Below the pieces are notes generated by a model. That model searched no databases. It was not told where the DNA came from and saw nothing but the letters and a program-made list of their open reading frames with translations. A stretch of 64,000 nt of DNA from Parvimonas parva (lineage in GTDB: Bacteria; Bacillota; Clostridia; Tissierellales; Peptoniphilaceae). The stretch lies in the NCBI RefSeq assembly GCF_016552165.1, contig NZ_JACVDA010000003.1:1-64000 (forward strand). Direction: 5' to 3'. This document shows, in pieces, positions 9,979-19,274 of the stretch. The position numbers and the translations under genes are program-made. The first letter of the stretch is position 1. The number at the start of each line of letters is the position of its first letter.

Positions 9979-10329
9979 TTATCTAACCTCCATAAATTTT
10001 TTTCTAAAAGGTCTAGTGGCATTTCTATAGAGTTTTCCTGAATACAAAGCATACTTTCTCCCATTTATTTCTTTTGTTCTTACATAATATAAATAACCAC
10101 CATAAGGAGTTCTATTCCTGTATTCAGTTTTCCAAAACTTCTTTTCTTCAAGTTTTAAATGATCACTATATTTAATAATAGTACTAGAAGATATAGCATC
10201 TACACTGGACGATTCTAACATTTCACCATTAAAATTCGCCTCAATTTCCAATGCGTTAGTATTAGCAGAAAACATACTACCCACTAATAATGAAAACGTT
10301 ATTAATAAAATTTTAAATTTTTTAGTCAT
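9979..10329 (-). CDS. small secreted protein of unknown function
   Basis: 116 aa. The start is set at the ATG of MTKKFKILL because GGAGGTG precedes it by about 8 nt; a GTG five codons upstream overlaps that site. A Sec signal peptide is clear (MTKK, hydrophobic LLITFSLLVGSMF, likely cleavage near ANTNA). The mature region has no Cys, is rich in aromatic and basic residues (KKFWKTEYRNRTPYGG, YYVRTKEINGRKYALY) and ends in a basic tail (RPFRKKFMEVR). I do not recognise a family. First gene of a two-gene operon with the lipoprotein, with its own strong promoter and terminator. Confidence 0.82.
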   Translation of the reverse strand: MTKKFKILLITFSLLVGSMFSANTNALEIEANFNGEMLESSSVDAISSSTIIKYSDHLKLEEKKFWKTEYRNRTPYGGYLYYVRTKEINGRKYALYSGKLYRNATRPFRKKFMEVR

Positions 10330-10358
10330 AATGACCACCTCCACATATAATTTTCTTT

Positions 10359-10387
10359 ATTATATCACCTAGTAAAAATGAAATCAA
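10359..10387 (-). promoter_or_regulatory. promoter of the secreted protein/lipoprotein pair
   Basis: Minus-strand TTGATT (10382-10387), 17-nt spacer, perfect TATAAT (10359-10364). The transcript would start about 20 nt before the ribosome site of the secreted-protein gene. Confidence 0.75.
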
Positions 10388-10410
10388 TAATAAATATTAT
10401 AAAAAAGTGT

Positions 10411-10439
10411 TAAAAAAAAGACAAATAAAACATTTGCCT
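10411..10439 (-). terminator. terminator of recG
   Basis: Minus-strand stem AGGCAAAT / ATTTGTCT (8 bp with one G-U) followed by eight Us. The stem overlaps the recG stop codon. Confidence 0.75.
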
Positions 10440-12465
10440 AATTCATAATAATATTGTTATTTAAGTTTTCGATAAATTCATTTACATTTTCTCTTAAAAT
10501 TTGATTTTCTTCCTTTTCAAATTCAAAGTCATCTTTTAAAATTTCATCAACATACTTTATAGCGGATTTTAAAAGTTCATAATCTTTTTGAATATCAATC
10601 ATTTTAAATCTTGCTTCACCCGATTGCCTATAACCGAGAATATCTCCATAACCTCTAAGCAAAAAATCCTGCTCGGAAATATAAAATCCGTCTGTTGATG
10701 AACACATAATTTCCATTCGTTTTTTCAAATTTTCACTTCTCTTATTACTAACTAAGATACAAAAACTTTCATAACTTCCACGTCCGATTCTTCCTCTAAG
10801 TTGGTGTAATTGACTAAGTCCAAATCTTTCTGCATTATAAATTACCATTATATTTGCATTTGGAACATTTATACCAACCTCAATTACAGTTGTGGCTACC
10901 AAAACTTTTATCTTTCCAATTTCAAAATTTTTCATAATCTCATCTTTATCCACAGGTTTCATTTTTCCATGAATAAACTCAATTTCTATATTTTGAAAGT
11001 ATTTTTGTTTCAGCCTTTCATACAAATTTATAACCGACTGCAATTCCATTGTATCACTTTCATCAACAAGCGGACAAACTATATATGCTTGACGACCTTC
11101 TTCGATATGTTTTTTTATAAAATTAATATATCTTTGTTCATAGCTTTCATTTACAAAGTAAGTGTTAATCTTTCCACGTCCACTTGGTAATTCATCTATT
11201 GTCGAAATATCCAAATCACAAAACATAACAAGTCCAACAGTTCTTGGAATAGGCGTTGCACTCATTACTAAAATATCAGGGTTTTGAGATTTTTTAGAAA
11301 GTAAAAGTCTTTGTTTAACTCCAAATCTATGTTGCTCATCTGTAATTACAAGTCCTAAATTATTGTAAATAACTTTTTCTTGAAATACTGCATGAGTTCC
11401 TATTACAATATCAACTTCCCCACTTTCAACTTTTTCATAAATTTTCTTTTTTTCACTTTCTTTCAAACTTCCGACAAGTAATTCAACTTTTATATTATAT
11501 TTTTCAAAAAGTTCCTTAGCATTTTCAAAATGTTGCCTTGCTAAAATTTCAGTTGGAGCCATTAAAACCGATTGAAATCCGTTTTTTACAACATTAAACA
11601 TAGCAATGAATGATACTATTGTCTTCCCACAACCAACATCTCCTTGAATTAATCTATTCATCTGTTTATCACTTGACATATCTCTAAAAATATCATCTAA
11701 AACTTTATTTTGTGATTTTGTAAGTTTAAATTTTAATGAATTGATAAATTCAAAAGTTTCTTTTTTTATTTCAAAATTAATTGCATTGACTTTATTTCTT
11801 TTTAGTTTTTTCATAGCTAATTGAAAATAAAAAATTTCATCAAAAGAAAGTCTTTTTTTAGCTTTTAAAAAACTTTGATTATCTTTTGGAAAATGTATAT
11901 TCCTAATTGCATTATCATAACTTTCCAAATTTAATTCTTTTAAAATATTTTCAGGTAATTTTTCTTTAAAATACGATTTACTTTTTAATAAATTTTTTAT
12001 AATTTTTACAATATCTAAATTGGAAATACCCTTACAAAGATGATATTGTGGAATTACACTTCCAACAATATTAGCTTTATTTTGCATTGTCGGAGCTTGA
12101 ATTTCTACATTTTTACCAAGTAATTTTGCTCTACCGTACATTTCATATACATTATTTATTTTTAAATTTTTCGAAATAAAATTATTATTAAAATAAACTA
12201 TCGTACAATAATTCATTTCTTCATCCATCGCTAAAAACTTTGTAACTTTAATATTTCTCTTTTTTCTATTTTCCATTAAAGAAATAATTTTAAGTCGATA
12301 TGAATAGTTTCCCTCTTCTGTAATCTCAGAAATCTTTTTAAATCTAGTCATATCAATATACGAATACGGATAATATTCCAACAAATTATTTACATTAAAA
12401 ATTCCAAGTTTATTTAAAAGAGCTAATTTTTTCTCTCCTATTCCCTTTATATCTTTTAATTGCAT
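10438..12465 (-). CDS. recG: ATP-dependent DNA helicase RecG
   Basis: Branch-migrating helicase that remodels stalled replication forks. The 675-aa protein has an N-terminal helix-hairpin/wedge region (IKGIGEKKLALLNKLGI; LLEYYPYSYIDM), Walker A GDVGCGKT near residue 277, DEQHRFG near 376, SATPIPRT, and the C-terminal helicase motifs TTVIEVGINVPNA and QLRGRIGRG. It follows fakA, as in many Firmicutes, but a terminator hairpin lies just upstream of its ribosome site (AAGGAAAG), so it depends on readthrough or an unseen promoter. Confidence 0.97.
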   Translation of the reverse strand: MQLKDIKGIGEKKLALLNKLGIFNVNNLLEYYPYSYIDMTRFKKISEITEEGNYSYRLKIISLMENRKKRNIKVTKFLAMDEEMNYCTIVYFNNNFISKNLKINNVYEMYGRAKLLGKNVEIQAPTMQNKANIVGSVIPQYHLCKGISNLDIVKIIKNLLKSKSYFKEKLPENILKELNLESYDNAIRNIHFPKDNQSFLKAKKRLSFDEIFYFQLAMKKLKRNKVNAINFEIKKETFEFINSLKFKLTKSQNKVLDDIFRDMSSDKQMNRLIQGDVGCGKTIVSFIAMFNVVKNGFQSVLMAPTEILARQHFENAKELFEKYNIKVELLVGSLKESEKKKIYEKVESGEVDIVIGTHAVFQEKVIYNNLGLVITDEQHRFGVKQRLLLSKKSQNPDILVMSATPIPRTVGLVMFCDLDISTIDELPSGRGKINTYFVNESYEQRYINFIKKHIEEGRQAYIVCPLVDESDTMELQSVINLYERLKQKYFQNIEIEFIHGKMKPVDKDEIMKNFEIGKIKVLVATTVIEVGINVPNANIMVIYNAERFGLSQLHQLRGRIGRGSYESFCILVSNKRSENLKKRMEIMCSSTDGFYISEQDFLLRGYGDILGYRQSGEARFKMIDIQKDYELLKSAIKYVDEILKDDFEFEKEENQILRENVNEFIENLNNNIIMN

Positions 12466-12477
12466 AACTTTCCTTAC

Positions 12478-12502
12478 AAAAAAAGTCCTTACGGACTTTT
12501 TA
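12478..12502 (-). terminator. terminator between fakA and recG
   Basis: AAAAAGTCC / GGACTTTTT with a 4-nt loop, followed by Us on the minus strand. The recG ribosome site starts only a few nt after the U tract, so this is likely a partial attenuator for recG. Confidence 0.8.
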
Positions 12503-12514
12503 AATTTTTATTTT

Positions 12515-14137
12515 TTATTCAACTGAAATTAAATAATAGTACAATGGTTGTCCACCATAAACTAATTCAACTTCTATATCTTCATATTTTTCTTCAACAA
12601 GTTTTGCCAACTTTTCAGCATCTTTTTCTTTAACATCTTCTCCATAATAAATACTGATTATAGATGAATCTTCATCGATAAGCTCATCAACAAGTTTTTT
12701 GAAAGTATCTTCTATTTTCTTTTCAGAAATAGTAATCTTACCTTCATTTAATCCCATTAAATCATCTTTTTTAATCTTAACTCCATCAATTTCAGTATCT
12801 CTAAGAGCATAAGTTATTTGTCCAACTTTAACATTTGAAATTGCCTCAGTCATAACTTCTATATTTTCTTCAACAGATAAAGACTCATCAAAATTAAATA
12901 ATGAACTAAATGCTTGTGGAATTTGTTTTGTCTTTATAACATGAAGTCTTTTTTCTGAAATTTTTGCAGCTTGCTCTGAAACAAGAATAATATTACTATT
13001 ATTTGGGAAAACAAAAATATCATCTGCATTAATCTTTTCAACTGCTTTTAAAATATCTTCAGTTGACGGATTCATTGTTTGTCCACCTGTGATTATTTCA
13101 TCAACTCCCATACTCTTGAAGATTTCATCAATACCTTCTCCTGTTGAAATTGAAATAAAACCATATTTTTTATTTTCTTTAACTTTTTCAGAACGTTTTG
13201 CCTCTGCAACTTCCTTGTCTGTATGGTGTAAATGATTATGTTGTCTTCTCATATTGTCAATTTTTAAATCATGTAATGGTCCAAACTCTAATGCCCATTC
13301 AATAGCTTGTCCAGGGTGATTTGTATGAACATGAACTTTTATAATATTGTCGCCCTTAACGACAATTAAAGAATCTCCAATACCTGAAAGCTTATCTCTT
13401 AAAATTCCATATTCTTCTGAATCACTTGTAACCATAAATTCAGTACAATATCCAAATTTAATGTCCTCATCTTGTTGCGCAGCTAAATGTTCAATTCTTG
13501 CAGGTTTATTAAATTCATAATTATTTTTTATTTCAACAATTTCATCTCCTAATGCACCTTCTAAAAGATACATTAAACCACGTCCACCTGCGTCCACTAC
13601 TTCCGCTTCCTTTAAAATAGGTAAAATTTCTGGAGTTTTTTCCAAACTTCTAAAACCTTCTTTTAAAATTTCTTTACAGAATTCAATTTCATCATCAAAA
13701 TTTGCATAATTAGCCTCAGCAAACTCTCCCATTTCTCTAATAACAGTAAGAATTGTTCCTTCAGTTGGTTTTATAACTGATTTATATGCAACTTTATAAG
13801 CATTTACAAAACAATTTTTTAATGTTTCAACATCAAGAGTAACACTTTCTTTACTTCCCAAGTGAAAACCTCTTAAAATTTGAGATAAAATTACACCTGA
13901 ATTTCCTCTTGCCCCCATTAATGCACCGTCACTAATAGCCTTAGTAACATCTGCACAAGTATTAACTTTTGAATTTTCTAAATTTTTAATTGCTGATTTA
14001 ATAGTCAAAGACATATTTGTACCTGTATCTCCATCTGGAACCGGAAATACATTTAGGCTATTAACTATCTCTTTATTTGTTTCAAGATAATTACGAGCTC
14101 TTACAAATGCCATTTGTAACTGTTCACTATTTATCAT
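12515..14137 (-). CDS. fakA: fatty acid kinase catalytic subunit (DAK domain protein, YloV/FakA)
   Basis: 540 aa. The N-terminal DhaL/DAK2-like kinase domain carries the metal-binding PVPDGDTGTNM (D35, D37) and GARGNSGVILSQILRGF; the C-terminal half (about 300-540) is the DegV-like-associated domain typical of YloV proteins. In characterised Firmicutes FakA phosphorylates fatty acids bound to FakB, feeding exogenous fatty acids into phospholipids. AGGAGGAA precedes the ATG. It is 12 nt downstream of the Asp23-like gene, the conserved pairing. No FakB is seen in this window. Confidence 0.94.
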   Translation of the reverse strand: MINSEQLQMAFVRARNYLETNKEIVNSLNVFPVPDGDTGTNMSLTIKSAIKNLENSKVNTCADVTKAISDGALMGARGNSGVILSQILRGFHLGSKESVTLDVETLKNCFVNAYKVAYKSVIKPTEGTILTVIREMGEFAEANYANFDDEIEFCKEILKEGFRSLEKTPEILPILKEAEVVDAGGRGLMYLLEGALGDEIVEIKNNYEFNKPARIEHLAAQQDEDIKFGYCTEFMVTSDSEEYGILRDKLSGIGDSLIVVKGDNIIKVHVHTNHPGQAIEWALEFGPLHDLKIDNMRRQHNHLHHTDKEVAEAKRSEKVKENKKYGFISISTGEGIDEIFKSMGVDEIITGGQTMNPSTEDILKAVEKINADDIFVFPNNSNIILVSEQAAKISEKRLHVIKTKQIPQAFSSLFNFDESLSVEENIEVMTEAISNVKVGQITYALRDTEIDGVKIKKDDLMGLNEGKITISEKKIEDTFKKLVDELIDEDSSIISIYYGEDVKEKDAEKLAKLVEEKYEDIEVELVYGGQPLYYYLISVE

Positions 14138-14149
14138 AAAAACTTCCTC

Positions 14150-14503
14150 CTAATTACCTTCTACTTTTATTCCTTGCACATTAACATTAACTGATTTAAC
14201 TTTTAAACCAGTTAAGTTTTCAACATTGTATTTTACATTTTCTATTACATTCTCACAAACTGTTGAAATTTTAATTCCATATTGAACGACAATATGTAAA
14301 TCTATAAAAATATTATTATCTTTAAGTGCAACATGAACACCTTTGCTAGAATTATCCCAACCTAAAAGTTGATAAATTCCATCTTTAGGAGAAACATTAG
14401 CCAATCCGCTAACACCATAACTTTCTCTTAATACATTAGCTACGATTGTTTTAACCACAACTGGATTAATAGAAACTTTACCTAATTCATTATTAAATTC
14501 CAT
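14150..14503 (-). CDS. Asp23/Gls24 family envelope stress response protein (YloU-like)
   Basis: 117-aa small protein of the Asp23 (DUF322) family, with the typical GKVSINPVVVKTIVANVLRESYGVSGLAN start and the central HIVVQYGIKISTVCENVIENVKYNVENLTGLKV. Homologues are associated with the cell envelope and sit directly upstream of fakA, as here (12-nt gap). rpmB, often divergent or upstream of this pair, is about 6 kb away in this window. Confidence 0.92.
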   Translation of the reverse strand: MEFNNELGKVSINPVVVKTIVANVLRESYGVSGLANVSPKDGIYQLLGWDNSSKGVHVALKDNNIFIDLHIVVQYGIKISTVCENVIENVKYNVENLTGLKVKSVNVNVQGIKVEGN

Positions 14504-14538
14504 AAAATACCTCCTAATTATATATAAATATATAAATT

Positions 14539-14567
14539 ACTATATCAAATTTTAACAAAAAAATCAA
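14539..14567 (-). promoter_or_regulatory. promoter of the asp23-fakA operon
   Basis: Minus-strand TTGATT (14562-14567), 17-nt spacer, TATAGT (14539-14544), upstream of AGGAGG and the ATG. Confidence 0.65.
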
Positions 14568-14573
14568 CTTTTT

Positions 14574-15938
14574 TTACAAATCTTTAATTGCAGACTTCCA
14601 TTTCACTTTTAAAACAAAGAAAAAGAATATGAACGCTGCCATGCAATTTGAAAATAAATTTCCCCAAAAAATTGAATAAACTCCTAAATATTTTTCTGTA
14701 AAAATTATAAAAATATATCTAAGTAACCACACTCTCATTATTCCGGTTAATAATGGCATTTTTGTTCTTCCAAGTCCAATAAAAACTCCCTGTTCAACTG
14801 TAAATATACCAAAGCCTATTACCGAATACATATAAATTGTAAGCGCTTTATTTGTTATCTTAGTAATTTCAGAATTTTTTTGGAACATTTCAACAATATA
14901 TGGATTTAAAGGTGTAAAAATAATTATAATTGAAAAAACTATAAGTAAAGATAGTAAAATTCCATAATAAAAAACTTTTTTAGCATTTTTTGTATTTCCA
15001 TTACCAATATTCATACTAACCATAGTCGTAACAGTTGTTCCTATACTTGTTGGCAAAACAAAATAAATTGAATTTATATTTGACGCAATTGTTGAGGCGT
15101 TAAGGGCAATAGAGCCATACTTAACAACTTCTTTATTTATTAAAAAGAATCCGATATAAACTAAAATATAGGATAAAATACTAGGAATTGCCAAAGCCAT
15201 AGTCTTTTTAACAAATTCAAAATCAAACCTAAATCCTTTTAAAGAAAGCATAAAATCCGATTTTTTTACAAATAAATCATAGTACATCCAAATACCTATT
15301 AAAAAGTAAGACACAAATGATGCAGATACTGCTCCAATAACTCCTAAATTCAAAATTGATAAAAATAATGTATTAAATATAATTTTTAAAATTAATAAAA
15401 TTATCATTCTTAAAAAAGGTGCCTCAGGATGTCCCGTTCCGTTTTTTATTGAATTAAAAATTGATGCCATAAATAAAAATGGTAAAACAAAAGAATATAA
15501 CCCAAGATATTGAAAAACATGAACTGAAAGCTCACTACTTACACCTCTTGAAATTATATAAGATAAAATAACACATAAAGGAGATAACAATAATCCAATT
15601 ACAAAAGATAAAACTAAAATTTGTACTGCACTATGTTTAGTTTTCTCTATATCTCCCTTTCCATAAAGTTGTCCTATAAGTGCTGAGGCTGCAACACTAA
15701 GTCCTTGTGAAAAAGCATTTAAAATACCAATTACCGATTGAGAAAATCCTATCGCTCCTGCAATTATATAACCGGAGTTATTATTTAAAAACAATCCGTC
15801 TGTGATTGGAATTAAAGCCTGAACAATTCCCATCATAAACATAGGTATTGTTAAAATAATCATTGTTTTTAAAACTTTTTCACTTAAAATCATATTACGT
15901 CGCTCTTGTGAGCTTTTATTTAAAAATTTTATATTCAT
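14574..15938 (-). CDS. MATE family efflux transporter
   Basis: 454-aa membrane protein with about 12 hydrophobic segments and MATE signatures (TIPMFMMGIVQALIPITDGLF; ASALIGQLYGKGDIEKTKH). Likely a cation-coupled exporter of small molecules; the substrate cannot be read from sequence. The start used has GGAGTGAT 6 nt upstream. It has its own promoter and stands alone. The plus-strand gene at 41357 is a second, only distantly similar MATE protein. Confidence 0.93.
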   Translation of the reverse strand: MNIKFLNKSSQERRNMILSEKVLKTMIILTIPMFMMGIVQALIPITDGLFLNNNSGYIIAGAIGFSQSVIGILNAFSQGLSVAASALIGQLYGKGDIEKTKHSAVQILVLSFVIGLLLSPLCVILSYIISRGVSSELSVHVFQYLGLYSFVLPFLFMASIFNSIKNGTGHPEAPFLRMIILLILKIIFNTLFLSILNLGVIGAVSASFVSYFLIGIWMYYDLFVKKSDFMLSLKGFRFDFEFVKKTMALAIPSILSYILVYIGFFLINKEVVKYGSIALNASTIASNINSIYFVLPTSIGTTVTTMVSMNIGNGNTKNAKKVFYYGILLSLLIVFSIIIIFTPLNPYIVEMFQKNSEITKITNKALTIYMYSVIGFGIFTVEQGVFIGLGRTKMPLLTGIMRVWLLRYIFIIFTEKYLGVYSIFWGNLFSNCMAAFIFFFFVLKVKWKSAIKDL

Positions 15939-15955
15939 ATAATCACTCCGTTTTA

Positions 15956-15984
15956 ATTATATACCCTTATAAAGAGTATTGCAA
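15956..15984 (-). promoter_or_regulatory. promoter of the MATE gene at 14574
   Basis: Minus-strand TTGCAA (15979-15984), 17-nt spacer, TATAAT (15956-15961). Confidence 0.7.
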
Positions 15985-15991
15985 CGAAAAT

Positions 15992-16024
15992 ATAAAAAAG
16001 CTGTTGAAAATTTTCAACAGCTTT
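15992..16024 (-). terminator. terminator of the baiN-cmk-plsC-ispH operon
   Basis: A perfect 28-bp palindrome (AAAGCTGTTGAAAA and its complement) followed on the minus strand by a U run. Confidence 0.85.
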
Positions 16025-16041
16025 AAAATTTTTAATTAGAA

Positions 16042-18054
16042 TTATAATTCTATATCAAGTAAAGCACCGATTGAATTATCTAACTCTTGATTTTCAAATT
16101 TTGTTTCTTCTTCTTTTTCTTCTTCAACTTCTTCTTTTTCTTCTTCAACAGTTTCTACAACTGGTTTTTCAAGAAGTTCTTTGATTGATAAAGAAATTTT
16201 TTGGTTTTCTTCATCAATATTGATGATTTTAACTTCTACTTCTTCCCCAATATTTAAAACATCAGATGCTTTTTCAATATGATCATGAGAAATTTGAGAA
16301 ATGTGAACTAAACCTTCAACATTTTCTTTTAATTTTACAAATGCACCAAAATCAACAAGATTGATTACAGTACCAGTAACAACATCACCAACTTTATTAT
16401 TTTCTAAGAATAATTCGAATGGTTTCTTTGTTAATTGTTTTAAACCTAAAGAGATTCTATTTCTTTCTCTGTTAAGTTTTAAAATAGTAACTTCTACTTC
16501 ATCACCTACTGATAAAATATCAGAAGGTTTTTTAATTCTATTCCAAGAAATATCTGAAACATGGATTAAGCCATCAACATCACCTAAGTTTACAAATGCA
16601 CCAAAGTCAGTTAATTTTCTTACAGTTCCTTTTAATACATCGCCAACTTCTAATTTACTCCAAGCTAAATCTAATTTTTCATTTAATTCTTTTTCTTCAA
16701 TTTCTCTTCTTGAAAGAACAACTTTTTTCTTTCTTTCATCAAGATTAATTATAGCACATTCCATTTTTGTACCAATATATGGTGTAAAATCTTTTACGAA
16801 GTTAGTTGTAATATGACTTGCCGGGATAAAAGCATTAATACCATCAACAGTAGCTAATAGGCCTCCTTTAACTTCTTTTACAACTTCAGCTTCTACTAAC
16901 TCTTTATTGTTGAATTTTTCAACAAGATTTTGCCAATCTTTTAATGATTCTACTCTCTTAGCTGATAAAACAACATTACCTTCTCCATCATCAAGTTTAA
17001 TTACATAAACATCAATTTCTTGCCCTTCATGGAATAAATCCTTAGGTCTTTTAGTAATGTCAGTAGATAACTCATCAAGTTTAATAATACCATCACTTCT
17101 ATAACCAATATTTACCATAACTTCTGTTTCAGTAACATAGATTATAGTTCCTTTAACTACTTCTCTTGGATAAATTCTCTTAATACTCCCTTCTATTTGT
17201 TCCATAAATTCATCCTTGCTTAAAATTTCCATACCTTCAACTACCTCCTCTATTAACCAATCCGGAGTTGAAGCGCCGGCGGTTAATCCTATTTTCTTAT
17301 ATTTTACCATATCTTTCAATGGTAAATCTAAAAATGTTTCAATCCTATATACGTTTTTACAATGCTTTTTAGCTACATCATAAAGTTTATTTGTATTTGA
17401 GCTACTGTATCCCCCAATAACTATCATACAATCAACTCTTTTAGAAATCTCTTCACAAGAATTTTGTCTTTTAGAAGTTGCATCACAAATTGTATTTTCA
17501 ATTATAACATTTTCATTTCTATCTTTTATTATACCAGAAAATTGAAAAAATTTCTCTACTAAATTGGTTGTTTGTGAAATAATATATAAATTTTTTTTAT
17601 TTTTTATCATTTCTGCCTCTTCTTTTGTATTTATTACACAAAATTTATCACCACAATATCCAACCATAGCTTTAATCTCAGGATGATTTTTATCCCCTAT
17701 AATTATAATTTCATAACCTTCTTTTACTTTTTTTTCAATTTTTCGATATATATTCAACAAAACCGGACAAGTACAATCAATATGTTTATGTCCAAACTCC
17801 GTCATTTTTTTCTTTATACTTGGATGTATTCCATGAGAACGTAAAACAATCGTTCCTTGCTTTTCTTTTTCAAAATTGTCTATTACTTTAAGTCCTTTTC
17901 GATTAAATTTTTCGACAACTTGAGGATTGTGAATTAACTCTCCATAAGAATACACCGTTTCTTTTTGATTTTCATTCAAAGTCTTTTCGGCTAATTTAAC
18001 AGCTCTTTTTACTCCGAAACAAAAACCTGCATTATCTGCTACATATATTTCCAT
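16042..18054 (-). CDS. ispH: bifunctional IspH (HMBPP reductase) / S1 RNA-binding fusion protein
   Basis: 670 aa. Residues 1-285 are IspH, the last MEP-pathway enzyme, with cluster cysteines in GFCFGV (C12), CTCPVL (about 96) and ICDATSKRQ (about 190). From about 295 to 630 there are four S1 domains (for example GTVRKLTDFGAFVNLGDVDGLIHVSDIS), resembling ribosomal protein S1. The C terminus is a Glu/Lys-rich tail. This fusion is known from Clostridia. The 5' end overlaps plsC by 23 nt. The S1 part probably serves as the S1 equivalent; that is an inference from the family. Confidence 0.95.
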   Translation of the reverse strand: MEIYVADNAGFCFGVKRAVKLAEKTLNENQKETVYSYGELIHNPQVVEKFNRKGLKVIDNFEKEKQGTIVLRSHGIHPSIKKKMTEFGHKHIDCTCPVLLNIYRKIEKKVKEGYEIIIIGDKNHPEIKAMVGYCGDKFCVINTKEEAEMIKNKKNLYIISQTTNLVEKFFQFSGIIKDRNENVIIENTICDATSKRQNSCEEISKRVDCMIVIGGYSSSNTNKLYDVAKKHCKNVYRIETFLDLPLKDMVKYKKIGLTAGASTPDWLIEEVVEGMEILSKDEFMEQIEGSIKRIYPREVVKGTIIYVTETEVMVNIGYRSDGIIKLDELSTDITKRPKDLFHEGQEIDVYVIKLDDGEGNVVLSAKRVESLKDWQNLVEKFNNKELVEAEVVKEVKGGLLATVDGINAFIPASHITTNFVKDFTPYIGTKMECAIINLDERKKKVVLSRREIEEKELNEKLDLAWSKLEVGDVLKGTVRKLTDFGAFVNLGDVDGLIHVSDISWNRIKKPSDILSVGDEVEVTILKLNRERNRISLGLKQLTKKPFELFLENNKVGDVVTGTVINLVDFGAFVKLKENVEGLVHISQISHDHIEKASDVLNIGEEVEVKIINIDEENQKISLSIKELLEKPVVETVEEEKEEVEEEKEEETKFENQELDNSIGALLDIEL

Positions 18055-18622
18055 CTCTTCCTTGATAAATTTTATAGAATAACTCTTCTGTTAATTTATC
18101 AATAGCCTCCGAATCTTCCATATTGTCAAAATTATTAGTTTCAATCATAGGATAAACATCAACAGTTATTTTAGAAAAAATCTTATAACTAGCCTCAATA
18201 TGAATAGGCAGAATATTTACTTTATTTTTTAAAGCAATAAGTGCCACACCTTTTTTCATATTATTTATATCAATAGTCTTAACTCTGGTTCCTTCTGGAA
18301 AAATTCCAAGCAAATCTCCATTTCTAATAACCCTAAAACAAGATTTTATAGCCTTTAAATCTGTATTTTCTCTATCTATAGGAATAACTCCTAATTTTGT
18401 AAAAAACTTTGCAGATAATTTTTTTTCAAAAATTTCTTTCTTTGATAGAAAAAATATTTGTCTTTTAGTCAACATTGCTAAAATAACAGGGTCAAAAATA
18501 TGAGTGTGATTTGCGCTGATAATTATAGGTTTATCATCTTTGAAATTTTCAATTCCATTGACTTTGACTCTATAAATTATTTTTACAAGAACAGAAACTA
18601 TTGCAACTAAAAATCTATACAT
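18032..18622 (-). CDS. plsC: 1-acyl-sn-glycerol-3-phosphate acyltransferase
   Basis: Acylates lysophosphatidic acid to phosphatidic acid. The 196-aa protein has an N-terminal hydrophobic segment, the catalytic HX4D box in NHTHIFD (H39-D44), and FPEGTR with the following basic region. It sits between cmk and ispH; its last codons overlap the ispH start and its ATG overlaps the cmk stop, so the three are coupled. Confidence 0.95.
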   Translation of the reverse strand: MYRFLVAIVSVLVKIIYRVKVNGIENFKDDKPIIISANHTHIFDPVILAMLTKRQIFFLSKKEIFEKKLSAKFFTKLGVIPIDRENTDLKAIKSCFRVIRNGDLLGIFPEGTRVKTIDINNMKKGVALIALKNKVNILPIHIEASYKIFSKITVDVYPMIETNNFDNMEDSEAIDKLTEELFYKIYQGRDGNICSR

Positions 18623-19272
18623 TATCTTTCGCCTCTTATATGAGATAAAAATTCTAAAATTGTTTCTTTAAGAGATTTATCTGTTGAATCAATTTCAATA
18701 GCATCTTTTGCTTTTCTTAATGGAGATGCCTCTCTATTCATATCGTCATAATCTCTTTTTTCAATACTTTCTCTAACTTGTTCTAAAGAAAGTCCTTTTT
18801 TTCTTTCACTTTGCAAAAATCTTCTCTTTGCACGTTCTCTTGAAGATGCTGTTAAATAAAATTTAAAATCTGCCTTTGGAAAAATAACAGTCCCAACATC
18901 TCTACCATCAAGTACACAACTTTCTTCCATTCCTATCTGTCTTTGTATAGAAACTAAAATTTCTCTAACATAATCATAACTGGAAACTAAAGAGGCCCCT
19001 TTTGAAATTTCATCAGTTCTTATTTCTTTTCCAAGCTTTTTACCGTCCATATATAGACAATTAGCCTTATAAGTAAATTCTGTACTTTTAAGAATTTCCT
19101 TTATCTTTTCGTGATTATCCAAAGGAATATCATTAGAAATAAGTTTAAATGCTATTGCTCTATACATTGCACCTGTATCTATATAATTTATCTTTAAAAT
19201 TTTAGAAAGTTTTTTAGCAATCGTACTCTTTCCAACTCCAGAAGGTCCATCTATCGCTATAATATAATCCAT
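18622..19272 (-). CDS. cmk: cytidylate kinase
   Basis: Phosphorylates (d)CMP. The start is the ATG of MDYIIAIDGPSG because AAGGAGAG lies 6 nt upstream; an in-frame ATG eight codons earlier lacks a ribosome site. This gives 216 aa. P-loop GPSGVGKST is at 9-17; DGRDVGTVIFPKADFKFYL and the RDYDD-like KRDYDDMNRE are typical. The downstream plsC-ispH arrangement is common in Clostridia. Confidence 0.96.
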   Translation of the reverse strand: MDYIIAIDGPSGVGKSTIAKKLSKILKINYIDTGAMYRAIAFKLISNDIPLDNHEKIKEILKSTEFTYKANCLYMDGKKLGKEIRTDEISKGASLVSSYDYVREILVSIQRQIGMEESCVLDGRDVGTVIFPKADFKFYLTASSRERAKRRFLQSERKKGLSLEQVRESIEKRDYDDMNREASPLRKAKDAIEIDSTDKSLKETILEFLSHIRGER

Positions 19273-19274
19273 AA

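Noticed and set aside
16361-16816. Plus-strand ORF of 151 codons
   Set aside because: Antisense to the repeated S1 domains of the ispH fusion; an open frame caused by the repeat composition.
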